Shown in pieces: positions 1 through 10,680 of a stretch of 64,000 bases of DNA. The first letter of the stretch is position 1, and each line of letters opens with the position of its first letter. Source of the stretch: Pomphorhynchus laevis. Its lineage: Eukaryota; Acanthocephala; Palaeacanthocephala; Echinorhynchida; Pomphorhynchidae. A model generated the notes under the pieces. The model was not told where the DNA came from, made no database searches, and saw only the letters and a program-made list of their open reading frames with translations. The translations under genes were made by a program, and so were the position numbers. The stretch spans positions 58,849 to 122,848 of the forward strand of contig WNNJ02003402.1 in the NCBI GenBank assembly GCA_012934845.2. Direction: 5' to 3'.

Positions 1-54
1 CGCAATATTCAAAGTCGCTACGTATGTCCAGACATCTTATGTGTGACGATAAAC

Positions 55-100
55 TTCCACGACGGACGCGTTTCGCTCTAACGGAGCTCATCGGCAACGT
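55..100 (-). ncRNA. Hammerhead-like motif, minus strand, in the palindrome
   Basis: On the minus strand the order is CCGATGAG (94-87), a stem II of GCTC/GAGC closed by a five-base loop, GAAA (74-71), then a 3-bp stem III with loop and a GTC-like cleavage triplet near 61-63. The second core base is C instead of U (CCGATGA for CTGATGA), and stem I pairs poorly, so activity is doubtful. The related unit at 60,660-60,720 has the consensus CTGATGA on this strand. Confidence 0.4.
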
Positions 101-313
101 GATTTGAATAATCATCAAAAAGCACCTTAACACACGCTTAAACAGTGTTTAAAGCTAGGAAAGCAGAAATACCCTTAATCTGAATCATTGGTAGAAACGA
201 AGGGTAGTTCTGATTTTCGAGCTTTAAAAACTGTTTAAGCGTGTGTTAAGGTGCCTATGGATGATTATTGAAGTCACGGTACTGATGAGCTCCGTAAGAG
301 CGAAACGCGTATA
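68..313. repeat. Large palindrome (foldback) with ~110-bp arms
   Basis: Positions 68-178 and about 198-313 are inverted copies of each other at roughly 85-90% identity, separated by a short spacer. Both outer ends carry the same hammerhead-like block (CTGATGA or CCGATGA, a GCTC/GAGC stem, then GAAAC), pointing in opposite directions. The same palindrome recurs at about 61,141-61,386. It could extrude a cruciform, or reflect a tail-to-tail junction of two ribozyme-bearing repeat units. Confidence 0.8.
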
Positions 314-320
314 CATTGTG
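272..320 (+). ncRNA. Hammerhead-like motif, plus strand, in the palindrome
   Basis: CTGATGA (282-288), stem II GCTC/GAGC with loop CGTAA, and GAAA (302-305) follow the hammerhead core order. Stem III and the cleavage triplet after GAAAC are poor here, unlike its inverted partner at 55-100. I read it as a decayed ribozyme copy. Confidence 0.4.
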
Positions 321-2756
321 GAAGTTTGCTAATTCTTCAAATACTGCTATAAATACTGGTATTTCTTCAAACTTATATATATTGTTGTTACATCTGACCT
401 GGGACACCAAACGGTGTATTCGTGAATAAATCATTATGTTTTCCTCACAAGGAGACATAAACAGCATGCAGCATTCTATATATCTCCATCGAACCAAAAA
501 ATAGAACCGAAATATACTCGCAATATTCAAAGTCGCTGCGTATGCCCAGTCATCCTATATGTGACGACAAACTTCAACAATATAAATATATATAAATATA
601 TATAAATATAAATATATATAAATATATATATACTAAATGGCGTTGCTTGATAGACTGGACTTCGATTCACGACTTTCAATAACCATGTCACTTCTAGACG
701 AAAACTTCAGCATCGAAATGATGAGTACCCGGCAACACTTAGCAGTAGAATAAGGTACACACAGTCGTTTCAGTTGCCTGTGTCATATTGTGAATAAAAG
801 CTTTCCGACATTTTGCTTAATTGACTGAAACTTGCGATCTTTACCAGATCAAATTGCCGTGCAGACCATCCTTAAACACTAGGCAGAGGTTGTTGTTGAG
901 TTGTCGTTGCACTCGTTGGATCCTTAATGGATACGGACGGTATAATAGTGGTGCACAGATGTGCTGAGTAAACAACAGTCCAGAATTTCTTACGAAATAC
1001 GGCATTTAAGTGCCGCAACTGATGAGGTTCTCAAAGCCGAAACAGAATGCCGTCTTGCTATGATGAAGCATGAAATTCTCTATATATCGAAAAAGGCAGA
1101 TAGATGTAACAGACATTCCTGGTAGAAACACCTCTTTAAACTATTTATTGATCTTCTAAGGATCCCAGGCGGCGGTACTTCTTTTCTTGTTTATTTTATT
1201 GATCAATTAATGATCCCGCTGATGTCTATTACATTGAAAAGAATTCACTGCATTGTATTGACTTCGAAAGCGGAAGCTACGTCATGCAATTAGCATATAG
1301 GGAATTCTTTCTGCTTTAATCTATACACAGTATGTTTTTCATGTGGATTCATTGTATGTGCTGCAACTTATGAGGATTCTCAAAAGCGAAACGTTATGCC
1401 GTCTTGCAGTGATGAAGCATGAAATGCTCTAAATATAGAAATAGGCAGATAGTTGTTATAGACAGTCCTGGTAGAATCACATATGTAATTTATTTATTGA
1501 TCTTCTGAAGATCCCAGGCGGCGTTACTTCTTTTCTTGTTTATTTTATTGATCAATTAATGATCCCGCTGATGTTTTTACATTGAAAAGAATTCACTGCA
1601 TTGTATTGACTTTGAAAGCGAAAGCTACGTCATGCAATTAGCATATAGTGAATTCTTTCTGCGTTAATCTGTATATAGTATGCTTTCCATGTGGATTCAT
1701 TGTATGTGCTGCAACTTATGAGGCTTCTCAAAGCCGAAACGCTATGCCGTTCTGCAGTGATGAAGCATGAAATTCTCTGTATATATAGGAAGAGGCAGAT
1801 ATATGTAATAGACAGTCCTGGTAGAATCACACTTTTAATTTTTTTATTGATCTTCTGACGATCCCAGGCCACCATACTTCTTTTCTTGTTTATTTTATTG
1901 ATCAATTAATGATCCCGCTTATGTCAATTACATTGAAAAGAAGTTACTGCATTGTATTGACTTCGAAATGGAAACTTCGCCATGCAATTAGCATATAGTG
2001 AATTCTTTCTGCTTTAATCTATACACAGTTTGTTTTTAATGTGGATTCATTGTATGTGCGTCAACTGATGAGGCCCCTCAAAGCCGCAACGTTATGCCAA
2101 ATTGCAGTAATGAAGCATCAAAATCTCTATATATAGAAAGAGGCAGATATTTGTTATAGACAGTCCTGGTAGAATCACATCTGTAATTTATTTATTGATC
2201 TTCTGTGGATCCTAGGCGGCGGTACTTCTTTTCTTGTTTATTTTATTGATCAATTAATGATCCCGCTGATGTCTATTACATTGAAAAGAAGTTACTGCGT
2301 TGTATTGACTTCGAAAGCGGAAGCTACGTCATGCAATTAGCATATAGGGAATTCGTTCTGCTTTAATCTATACACAGTATGTTTTTCATGTGGATTCATT
2401 GTATGTGCTGCAACTTATGAGGCTTCTCAAAAGCGAAACGTTGTGCCGTTTGGCAGTGATGAAGCAAGAAATTCTCTATATATATGCAGAGGCAGATAGA
2501 TGTAATAGACATTCCTGGTAGAATCACATCTTTAATTTATTTATTGATATTCTGAAGGTCCCAGGTAGCGGTACTTCTTTTCTTGTTTATTGTATTGATC
2601 AATTAATGATCTCGCTGATGTCTATTACATTGAACAGAAGTTACTGCATTGTATTCACTTAGAAATCGAAAGCTACGTCATGCAATTCGCGTTTAGTGAA
2701 TTCTTTCCGCTTTAACCTATATATAGTATGTTTTTCATGTGGATTCATTTTCTGCG

Positions 2757-2805
2757 CTGCAACTGATGAGGCTTCTCAAAGCCGAAACGGTTTGCCGTCT
2801 TGCAG
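2757..2805 (+). ncRNA. Hammerhead ribozyme, all core bases present
   Basis: Stem I CTGCAA (2757-2762) pairs with TTGCAG (2800-2805). The core CTGATGA (2763-2769) is followed by a 5-bp stem II (GGCTT/AAGCC, loop CTCA), GAAA (2784-2787), a short stem III (ACGG/CCGT around a four-base loop) and the cleavage triplet GTC, with predicted cutting after C2799. Stem I is open to the flanks, so this is a type I hammerhead with a very short stem III, as in known animal satellite hammerheads, which usually act as dimers or need peripheral contacts. Self-cleavage of unit transcripts is inferred. Confidence 0.8.
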
Positions 2806-3105
2806 TGATGAAGCATGAAATTCTCTATATATAGAAAGAGGCAGGTAGATGTAACAGACAGTCCTGGTAGAATTACATCTTTAAACTATTTATTTATCTT
2901 CTGAGGATCCCAGGCGGCGATACTTCTTTTCTTGTTTAATTTATTGATCAATTAATAATCCCGCTGATGTCTATTACATTGAAAAGAATTCACTGTGTTG
3001 TATTGACTGCTAAAGCGAAAGCTACTTCATGCAATTAGCATATAGTGAATTCTTTCTACTTTACACTATATATAGTATGTGTTTCATGTGGATTCATTGT
3101 ATGTG

Positions 3106-3154
3106 CTGCAACTGATGAGGCTTCTCAAAGCCGAAACGGTATTCCGTTTTGCAG
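3106..3154 (+). ncRNA. Hammerhead ribozyme, near-consensus
   Basis: Stem I CTGCAA (3106-3111) with TTGCAG (3149-3154), core CTGATGA (3112-3118), stem II GGCTT/AAGCC and GAAA (3133-3136) are intact. The cleavage triplet is GTT rather than GTC, an allowed but usually slower choice. It is the last unit before the array is cut off by an RTE fragment. Confidence 0.7.
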
Positions 3155-3239
3155 CGATGAAGCATGAAATTCTCTATATATAGAAAGAGGCAGATAGATG
3201 TAATGGACAGTCCTGGTAGAATCACATCTTTAATTTATC

Positions 3240-3480
3240 TTTTGAGGCGACTTTGCGTTCTTCATATTTTGATATCGACCAACATTCAGCACTGTAGAGG
3301 ACTACGGGTCGTATCCTATTACAGTATTGTAAATTTTCGACTTCAGTCGGTCTTTTATTTTTGGATCGCAGAGAATACGTGTAACTGACCGCCACTTCAT
3401 CCAGGCTGCATTTACTCGAGAAGAGCCCTCTGCGTGTAGGTTACCATCTGCCGCTATGGTAGATCACAGGCATACCCCGG
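3240..3480 (-). mobile_element. RTE-clade LINE fragment (3' part of reverse transcriptase ORF)
   Basis: Minus-strand translation gives RVNAAWMKWRSVTRILCDP followed by KIKDRLKSKIYNTVIGYDP. This is the typical segment of RTE polymerases between the RT core and the C-terminus (the family pattern is RVNAAW..WR..TGVLCD and LKSKIYRTV). It sits directly on the broken edge of the hammerhead satellite. The remaining ~240 bp are short and eroded, so it is a dead fragment. It belongs to the same family as the plus-strand pieces at 46,995-51,760. Confidence 0.75.
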
Positions 3481-3489
3481 TATAAGCCA

Positions 3490-4085
3490 TAATGTGTTTT
3501 TCGACGTTTTATCATGGATTTAAACCACCTCGAAAATAATACACAGTAAAAAATAAAATGTAAGATGTAGATGGTTTCGTTGCAATAAAAGCCAATAAAA
3601 TGGCTTATCTTAAGTGATAATAATTTTTACTAAAAATTGATGTTAAAATGAAAAGAGCTATTCTGTCGAGTACAAGAATGAAATAGTTGAGGATTCACAT
3701 GATAAAAACCTCACCGTTCTTTACAGGAAGAACATAGATTTTTGAATGGTAAGGAAATGACGAAATTTCTTTACCTTTTGTTAAAATATATATATTATAT
3801 TATTTCTTTTTAAATTTCCTTAATATTTTTTGGGAATGCCAAAAAGATAAAATATACCTTTTGTTATATCTTTTTGAAATTTTCTTTATCTTTATGGGGA
3901 ATAGCAAAAAGATAAATGTGGATCAGAACGAAAACCAGTATTTAATGAATTAAAGGAAATAATCTGCGAATGTATCATCGGAAAGTGATCAATGCCTTAT
4001 GTTGTAAATAGAGCCAATGTTCAAAGATTTCATATTACATTAGCATTGTAGCCTTTGAGATAACAAGAGGCTAATTTAACGCATC
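3490..4085. other. Non-coding AT-rich stretch
   Basis: No gene is seen. It holds an imperfect ~75-bp tandem duplication (about 3,770-3,850 and 3,856-3,920, both ending in AAAAAGATAAA) and a small inverted repeat near 3,580-3,610. Confidence 0.5.
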
Positions 4086-4089
4086 ACAA

Positions 4090-4530
4090 CACTGGGTAGA
4101 CCATTTTATTCAGCGACACGAGCTATCCTTCCGAAAATCTACGACTCTGTTTAAGTTTGAAGATGGATTAGATATGAACTTGCATTTAAATCCTTCGTGA
4201 ATAGTATCGACATCGCAAAATATGAACCGTGTAGCATGATCGCCATGAACGAAACTGCAGTTTTTATGGGACAGACATATCAAACTAATATTGATCACAT
4301 CAGTGTATATTTGATCTATGTTCCTTCCTCGGTATATGAATAAATGTAAGTACCTGCCTTTTACCTGCAAATTTTTAGATGGGAAAAAGTATCGCCTCTG
4401 ATATTGCAGAGTGCAAAAAAACATGATGGGATGTGTAGAAGTGTTTATGTGACTGAACTCAAAAAGGTCTGGAGCACACGGGTTATAATTAAAAGGTGAA
4501 TTGATTTAATGATTCCACCTCTATTTATAT
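4090..4530 (+). mobile_element. Pogo/Tigger-type DNA transposon remnant (DDE domain)
   Basis: Plus-strand reading yields IAMNETAVFMGQTYQTNID with SVYLIYVPSSVYE after it, matching the pogo/jerky transposase pattern MDETAVYF..NYQTT....SVYIPSSGYES. Further on YVTELKKVWSTRVIIKR then IDLMIPP matches YVTEQKKAWCT..VI..WIDLMLP of the same proteins. The first catalytic motif reads NET instead of DET. Stops and frame changes interrupt the reading, and no terminal inverted repeats were found, so this is a relic. Confidence 0.65.
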
Positions 4531-4839
4531 TGAATAATGAATCCACCGAAGCGTTATCTGGGCGATATGCAGTGGTATTTAGAAATTTAAATCGTCGTCA
4601 TTAAGACAAATTTCGTCATTTATCGAAAGTTAGTCATGCGCTTTCGTTCAAGGTAGGCACATTAACAATGATACAACATTACAAAATTACTGGCCTTTTG
4701 TAGGATTTTTTATATTGAGCATTTCATAGTGTAGAAATAAAACCTGCACTATCGTCAATTAGAAATACAATCACATTGCGATGGAGGACTATGATTTTGA
4801 ACTGTTACTATTTATGCTCTATTTATATATCACGAACCA

Positions 4840-5990
4840 AAAACACATATGATTCGATCATTACACCGTTTGTGCCCTTTTCTGAAAATTCATTTTTAAG
4901 TTAAGAGTATGTGATTATCAAGCTACGTTGCTAATTCGGTGATATATTGGATTTGATTGCTGTTAAACAAGCTCTTGAGATTAAGATTTGCTTCCTCGTG
5001 AATTCCATAAGGCAACATTTCTAAAAGGCGGACACAACTAGGCAAAAAAAATTATAAAACACGAAAGACCTTCATTAGAAATTTAAAATCATCTTTTATT
5101 TTTTACAGCATAGTGTAGGTAAAGTTTGAAATTAAAATTAAATTTGTTTGAAAAAAATTAAAATTTGAATAATTTTTAAGTAAGTGTTTGGATTAGGTAA
5201 AAATTATCACACAATGATAGCACATTATGTTAGCACATTATGTTTCCATAATGTTACTCGGCACTATGATTTAGTCGACTGATAAAATCTCGTAAACACG
5301 TTGAGCGTTAATCCTAATTTTTATTTGAAGCTGATGTGATACTTTCTTATCTGGTACGAGCATGTTTGCTTTGCATACGCTTACTACAAACACGAGACAA
5401 ATTATTAGCATTATATAAGCTATACCCTTATATAAGCTATACATCTGATCTTCGGAAAAGTCCGAAGATCAGATGAATATGGTTTAAACAAGAAAGACTA
5501 GCGGTACATTTCTAAGTTGCTTATGCAAAACAACTTTCGGATTTTAAAGTTTTCTATCATATAATGATCTTTTGTTTGATCACCACACCGGTTATGCACT
5601 TTGCCGAAAATTCATTTTCAAGTTAATACTATGTAGTTGTTTATAAAACAGACCATTGCTGATTTAATGCTATATTTGATTCAGTTGCTGTTAAGCGAGC
5701 TTTGAGATTAAGATTTGATTCCGCGGAAATTCTGTAACGTTACTCGACACTATGGTTTAGCCGACTGATAATATCTCGTAAACACGTTGAGCGTGAATCC
5801 CAATTTTTAATCTAAAGCTGATATGATACTTCTTTCGGATATAATACCAACACATTTGCTTTGCGAACACTCACTCCAAACACGAGATAAATTATCATCA
5901 GTATAAACGCTATCCTTTGTTGTTCAATACATTGCGAAGCCCGAATATCGGATGAAGATAGTTTAAACAATGTTTGGCTAACTTGAGTTA
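4840..5990. repeat. Diverged direct duplication (~720 bp apart, then ~490 bp apart)
   Basis: 4,840-5,010 is repeated at 5,560-5,730, and 5,252-5,430 is repeated at 5,738-5,910, so a unit of several hundred bases occurs twice with an indel of about 235 bp between copies. Shared landmarks are GAAAATTCATTTT, the GAGATTAAGATTTG block and CTCGTAAACACGTTGAGCGT. No coding potential; probably a non-autonomous repeat. Confidence 0.65.
5442..5475. repeat. Short perfect inverted repeat
   Basis: Arms CATCTGATCTTCGGA and TCCGAAGATCAGATG, 15 bp each, flank a 4-base loop. It lies between the two copies of the local direct duplication. Confidence 0.7.
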
Positions 5991-6545
5991 CCTGTGATAT
6001 ACTTCTACTTACCCCTTATGCAAAAAACTATCGAACTTGCAATCTTTTTATCCATGTTTAAAATCCACAAATGTACATGTGATAAATTTCCCGAATTTAT
6101 AATAATTTTGAAGACATCGTTTTCGGTCTATCTAAAGATATTAAGAATACTTTTACTGAAACGTTTCTTGTCATCAGGGTTGCTTGTGATTTGATTTTTA
6201 CTTATTTCACAAGTAGTTTCGTGACATCAGTCCTTTAATATTTGCAACATCTCCATCACTGGTTTTTCCATAAATAGTTTATAATCAGGAATATCAACTA
6301 ATTTGCTATCGATATCAGAATTAAGTCAATTTACAAAATTAACTAATAAATTGAAAATCTACTGAAACCCGATATTTTTGCTAGGCAAGTTCATATCAAT
6401 ATAACAAATCGTTGTTCGCATTAATATAACTTTTTAAGTTGATAAATTTGTGCAGACTGCAATTTAAATTAAAAAAATAAATAATTTAAATTGTTACAGT
6501 TGAAATACGTCGTATATTATTTATTAGTCAATTCGTCAAAATTGA

Positions 6546-6731
6546 TTTTATTTCGAAGATCCATTAGTGCTTGTTATTGATAATGACGCGGACGAGACTA
6601 GCTCTTACGAGTTGTGCCTTGGTCTATTTGAAGACCTAGATGACGAAGAAGTTAGTAAGCAAATAAATGACGACGATAGCTTGGAAGATATTTTGTCGTT
6701 TGTTGATGGCCTAGGTATGACAGCAGTCTGA
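6546..6731 (+). CDS. Unrecognised acidic open frame (61 codons)
   Basis: An open frame runs from just after a TGA to a TGA, with no early methionine. It encodes a strongly acidic peptide: ELCLGLFEDLDDEEVSKQIN then DDDSLEDILSFVDGLGMTAV. The sequence is GC-richer than its surroundings and has coding-like codon use, so it may be an exon or a fragment of a mobile element protein. No domain is recognised. It lies ~25 bp from, and opposite to, the frame at 6,756-7,028. Confidence 0.3.
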   Translation, partial: FYFEDPLVLVIDNDADETSSYELCLGLFEDLDDEEVSKQINDDDSLEDILSFVDGLGMTAV

Positions 6732-6755
6732 ATCGACTGAGATACATCATCAATA

Positions 6756-7028
6756 TCATTTATTGAGCACAACTCTTTTGTTAGACTTCATAACGTTTTC
6801 ATCATTTGAATGATCATGCTTCATTAGCTTACCTGCAAGGGCAGCACAACAGACGCCGTAGAGGAAATTCTTTCCTGAAACGTTGTCCCCGTCATTGAAC
6901 AGAATGACGACGTGAGTCTAAACATTGCAGTCCTTGTTGTCGCATCCAATTTGCTTTTCGATGTAAGTATCGTCACTGACGAACTTGAGTTGTTTGCCGA
7001 CATTTTTAGTTAGCTTTATCTTTGCCAT
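6756..7028 (-). pseudogene. Unrecognised 90-codon frame with one internal stop
   Basis: From ATG at 7028 the minus strand reads MAKIKLTKNVGKQLKFVSDD, continues with TYIEKQIGCDNKDCNV, meets TAG, then stays in the same frame through FNDGDNVSGKNFLYGVCCAA to a TGA at 6756. A GCAGGTAAGC donor-like site follows the CCAALAG codons. One in-frame stop in 91 codons suggests a recently inactivated gene, an element protein, or a recoded stop. Paired cysteines (C....C and CC) are visible. No family was recognised. Confidence 0.35.
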
Positions 7029-7029
7029 A

Positions 7030-7535
7030 ATAAGATATCAATGAAAATTGAAAATGCATTTTCGTTGTCGTCGAAATTAGTTTTCGTTGTCGTTTACTGT
7101 AAGTATTTATAACCAAGACGAAAATTGAACCAAGATGTTTGTATTATCTCTCAATGTATGTATTAATGTGTATATTATCTTTATGTGTATATTTAAATCC
7201 AAGGTTTTTCAGTGCACCCTCAACAGCTTACATTATCTCATGAAGAACAAGTATTGTCAAAAGCGTTATCTTCTGCACGCTCGCTTTTATGCACTTAATC
7301 GAGACTACTGTCAACCGCATTTTACTTACTTTCAAAACGCATTTGAAAATGCGTTTTCGATTTCTTTGAAATTCCTTGTAGGCTTTTGTGTGTATGTATT
7401 GCATGTATAATATGACTAATTTTTTTACGTCACAAATAATAAGTCGGAATCATTAATAGCTCAAATGGAATTAAATAATCGGTCACTATTAAAATTTTGA
7501 TTTGTTTAATCACTCTGTGATGGAACACAGAGTGA
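7030..7535. other. Non-coding AT-rich stretch
   Basis: No gene is recognised. A 91-codon plus-strand frame (7,135-7,410) is rich in Cys, Tyr and Phe like random AT-rich reading and shows no family motif. Confidence 0.4.
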
Positions 7536-7539
7536 ATAC

Positions 7540-9890
7540 AGAGTGATGAACATAGAGAGCTTCCCCAAGTCTTCCTGGAAATTATCCGTCTTAAATATTC
7601 GCTCTATTAGCAACAAGGTTGATTCAGTATATGATCTTTTCCTTCATAAATCTTTGGATGTTTTGTGTTTAACCGAATCATGACACGTTAATCAGAATGA
7701 TTACTCTAATAAACGCCTCCGCTCTTTAAATCTCTTTGTAGTCGATAAGGCTTGTCAACGACCTATTAGTTCAAATCGATCAATTAACCACGGTTTTCTT
7801 ATAGCTTTCTCTCACCATTGGTCTCCGTTGCAATCTTTATCGTTACCATTTGTTCCTCTTACTTTCGAACTACTTGGGTTCGGTTTAAAAACCATCTCGT
7901 TGTTTCTCATTATCTACTTATTCTATCGACCTGGATCATGTCATCCGTCTGACTTTTTTCTGTGAATTGTCAAACTTACTTTCTTTAATCTTCCTCTCGG
8001 GTTTACCTTGCGTTGTACTAGGTGATATAAATGTAAATGTTCGCTTAAACCGTCGTTGTGATTCCAATACCCTAAAGACGATTTATACATTTAACGATCA
8101 TGATTTTCAAATAATGTCTCCTCATTATTCTTCTGCTACCCATATTCTTGGCGGTACCCTCGATATTATTGCCCTACCTTCGCGTCTTGCCTTGTCTTCT
8201 TCATTGTGCATATCTGATCCTGCTCTATCTAACCACTTTCTTATTACATGTTATCTCCCTTTATTAAAAATCAATGATCCTGCAAAAATTATCTCGTATC
8301 GTTCTTGGAAATTCCTCGACTTTTCCCTTCTTCGCTCTCATATTAACCGCTCTCCGTTAATGTATCCTTCTTTATTTACAAATCCATCAATTACTTATGT
8401 ACCCTCTTTAACCATGTATTTTGCTTTCTTCCCGTTAACACTTTGGTTCAATCACGTCACTATCGTGCAACATGGTTCGACTCTGAATGTGTGACTTCAA
8501 AACGCCTCCGCGTCGTTCTTTCAGAACTTATCATCGTTATCTCATACTATCTTCAGAACTTGACTCGTCCGTTTATCGTAAGCAATTCTTTGCCCTTCGT
8601 CGTTCGCATAGGCAACTTCTGCGTTCTAAGGCACATAGTTTTTTGCGAACAAACTGGCTTCCGCTAATGACTTTTGAACTGAATGGAAAACTCTCAATTC
8701 TCTACTTTCTCGTTCCTCTGTCACCTCCACTCTTGATCCTTCTCAATTCTCCGATTACATAATTTCAAACACTATTTATCTAATCGATTCGATCATCTTC
8801 CTTCCACAAACTTATTGTATCTCGTCTATTCGTATCTCTGAGCTCTTTTACCTACTTGCAGTATCTAAAGATAAGTTATCTTGCCTTCTTATTTCGTTAA
8901 CTTGTAATTTCTCTCCTGCCGATCCCATCCCTACTCGAATTCTCAAATTGTTGTCAACAGACTTCACACCTTTCTTACTAGCCTCTTTAACTCGTCAATC
9001 GTGAATAGAATATTCCCTGTTCTTTGGAAAACGGATATTGTGCGTCCCCTACTTAAAAAAGCTTTCTCTTGACCCTCTTTTCCTTTATCTTATCGCCCAA
9101 TATCAATTCTGCCAACCTTATCTAAAATTCTTGAACACCATGTCTTTGATCAGATAAACAAGTATCTCTCTTTATCGCAGCTCTACCCTTCTTTTCAATC
9201 TGCGTTCCGCTCCAATCATTCCACCGAACTAGCATGTCATAAAGAATTTTGTGATCTGCTCTCCGCTCGTGACAAAGGACTTTGCAGTGTGGTAATATCG
9301 CTCGATCATTCATCTGCATTCGACATTGTCGATATCAAAATCCTTCATTTTCGTCTTCGCTATTATTATGGCTTCTCTTCGTCCACCTTGGCTTGGTTAT
9401 CTTCGTATCTCTTCGATCGATCATTTTCCGTCTAATCTAATTCAATGTGTACTCCTCTCTCTTGTGGTGTACCTCAAGGTTCAGTACTTGGCCTTATTCT
9501 ATTTACGCTTCTTCTTGGAGATTTATCTTGTATAACTAATAAATTCTGCTTCAGAGTAATGCAGTGCGCTTATGATATACTTCTTTATTCTCACTCGTCT
9601 CCTCATTCCCTAAGCCAACTTTTCATATCCGTTTCTTATTGTCTTCGTGCTCTATCAGAACATCTAATTTCTTTGCACATGTCCCTCAATCCTACCAAAT
9701 CTACAGTGTTATGGATTTTACCCTCCTCCGTTTCGGTATCTTTTCCTTCTCTGTATCTTCAGGCCACAATTATTCCTGCTGTAGATAAACTAGTATTTAT
9801 AGGTATTCACTTCGACAATAACCTGCATCTCGATCTCTTCATTTGTGATAAAACTAGATCTTCAAATATTCTTCTCCACGTACTATGCAC
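7540..9890 (+). mobile_element. CR1/L2-like LINE, endonuclease plus reverse transcriptase, degraded
   Basis: An APE-type endonuclease starts near 7,590 (NKVDSVYDLFLHKSLDVLCL then TES). It continues at 7,967-8,340 with VLGDINVNVRLN, HILGGTLDIIALPSR and a DPALSNHFLITCYL block that aligns with the family's SDH motif. A linker follows (8,443-8,760). The reverse transcriptase has SYRPISILPTLSKILEH (near 9,090), FQSAFRSNHSTELA, VVISLDHSSAFDIVD and CGVPQGSVLGLILFTLL (near 9,460). The region after that reads CAYDILLYS where the YADD box is expected. Frames change several times, so it is not active. It belongs to the Jockey superfamily (CR1/L2/Rex group). Confidence 0.8.
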
Positions 9891-10680
9891 CATGGATTGA
9901 CACTGACTGTATGCGTCCGAAGTATCTTTTAACTCGTTCGTCTAGAGCCTACCTTCGTTTTCTGAAACATTCTCCAATTTCAAATCTCTTTGCTATTCAC
10001 AGCAACTATTTAGCTCTTCATAGATCTCGTAGCTCCCTCCTGTGTATAAGGTTTTTTACTATCGAAAGAACAACATTCTATCATAATTTAATTCAAGATG
10101 GTTTGCGTTATATCTTTGTTATTTCATTCGATGCACATACATTTCCGGTTATCTTCACATGGGCTATTTTCCCCGACTTGGAAATCCGCCATAGTTCGAC
10201 CACTACCCAAGAAGCCCTGCCTTGATCTTGACATACTTCTACATATCGCCTTATTTTTAATCTTCAACTGTCTTAACGTTTTGAACTTATTGTGTTATAC
10301 TTGGTAACATCTTTCTCTCATCGTTTAAACTCTAACCTATTTTCCAATCTGATTCCGATCGCACAATTTTACTGAGTTGGCCTGTACCAGTTTTCTCTAA
10401 CTTAATTATTGCTCAGGATTCTCTGCAGTGTCGTAATTTCCTTCGATTTTTCTTCTGCGCTTGACATTGCTGATCATTCCATCCTCCTTCCGTACCTTCG
10501 CCACACATATATGGCTTTCTTCTACTATTGTATCCTGGTTATCTCTCTGAACGATCTTTCCGTGTATTTTCCAATGTCTTTCTCTACCGTTTTTCTATCA
10601 TGTGTAGTTCCTCAAGGTTTTGTGCTCGGAACAATTCTTTTCTCTCGTCTTCTTGATTATCTATAAAGCAACAATGATAA
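9890..10680 (+). mobile_element. Second CR1/L2-like LINE fragment, tandem with the first
   Basis: APWIDTDCMRPKYLLTRSSR (near 9,890) is the linker motif found between endonuclease and RT in these LINEs, so a new copy begins here rather than the end of the first. It continues with FSPTWKSAIVRPLPKKPCLD, VVISFDFSSALDIADHSILL and SCVVPQGFVLGTILFSRLL, ending near 10,670. Several internal deletions are evident. Same orientation and clade as the element just upstream. Confidence 0.7.

Larger units (their letters stand above)
1..1450. repeat. Left copy of a ~1.45-kb segment repeated at the right end of the window
   Basis: The segment matches 61,074-62,520 base for base over most of its length and in the same orientation, apart from scattered substitutions and a roughly 12-bp expansion in a short AT repeat near 600. 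It holds a palindromic unit (68-313), a second partial copy of the unit's first ~55 bp at about 522-578, an AT microsatellite (580-635) and the first units of the hammerhead satellite. No protein-coding potential is seen. Identity falls to ordinary satellite-unit similarity after about 1,450-1,560. It is either a segmental duplication or two parts of one larger repeat field. Confidence 0.85.
960..3238 (+). repeat. Tandem ~347-bp satellite carrying hammerhead ribozyme motifs (left array)
   Basis: Seven units are spaced about 342-352 bp apart, judged by the hammerhead blocks near 1,017, 1,369, 1,711, 2,061, 2,408, 2,757 and 3,105. Each unit contains a hammerhead region, a block ending in CTGGTAGAATCAC, a GATCTTCTGAGGATCC-like hairpin, and an ATTGATCAATTAATGATC stretch. 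Unit organisation resembles hammerhead satellites known from schistosomes, newts and cave crickets, and ribozymes reported in Penelope-type elements. The array stops abruptly at about 3,238, where an RTE fragment begins. Most units have changes in core bases; units six and seven are the best preserved. Confidence 0.9.

Noticed and set aside
4110-4424. 104-codon minus-strand frame
   Set aside because: The plus strand of the same stretch matches the pogo transposase DDE region.
6505-6545. About 35 bp shared with 51,896-51,935 as possible element termini
   Set aside because: Too short and AT-rich to define an element without more copies.
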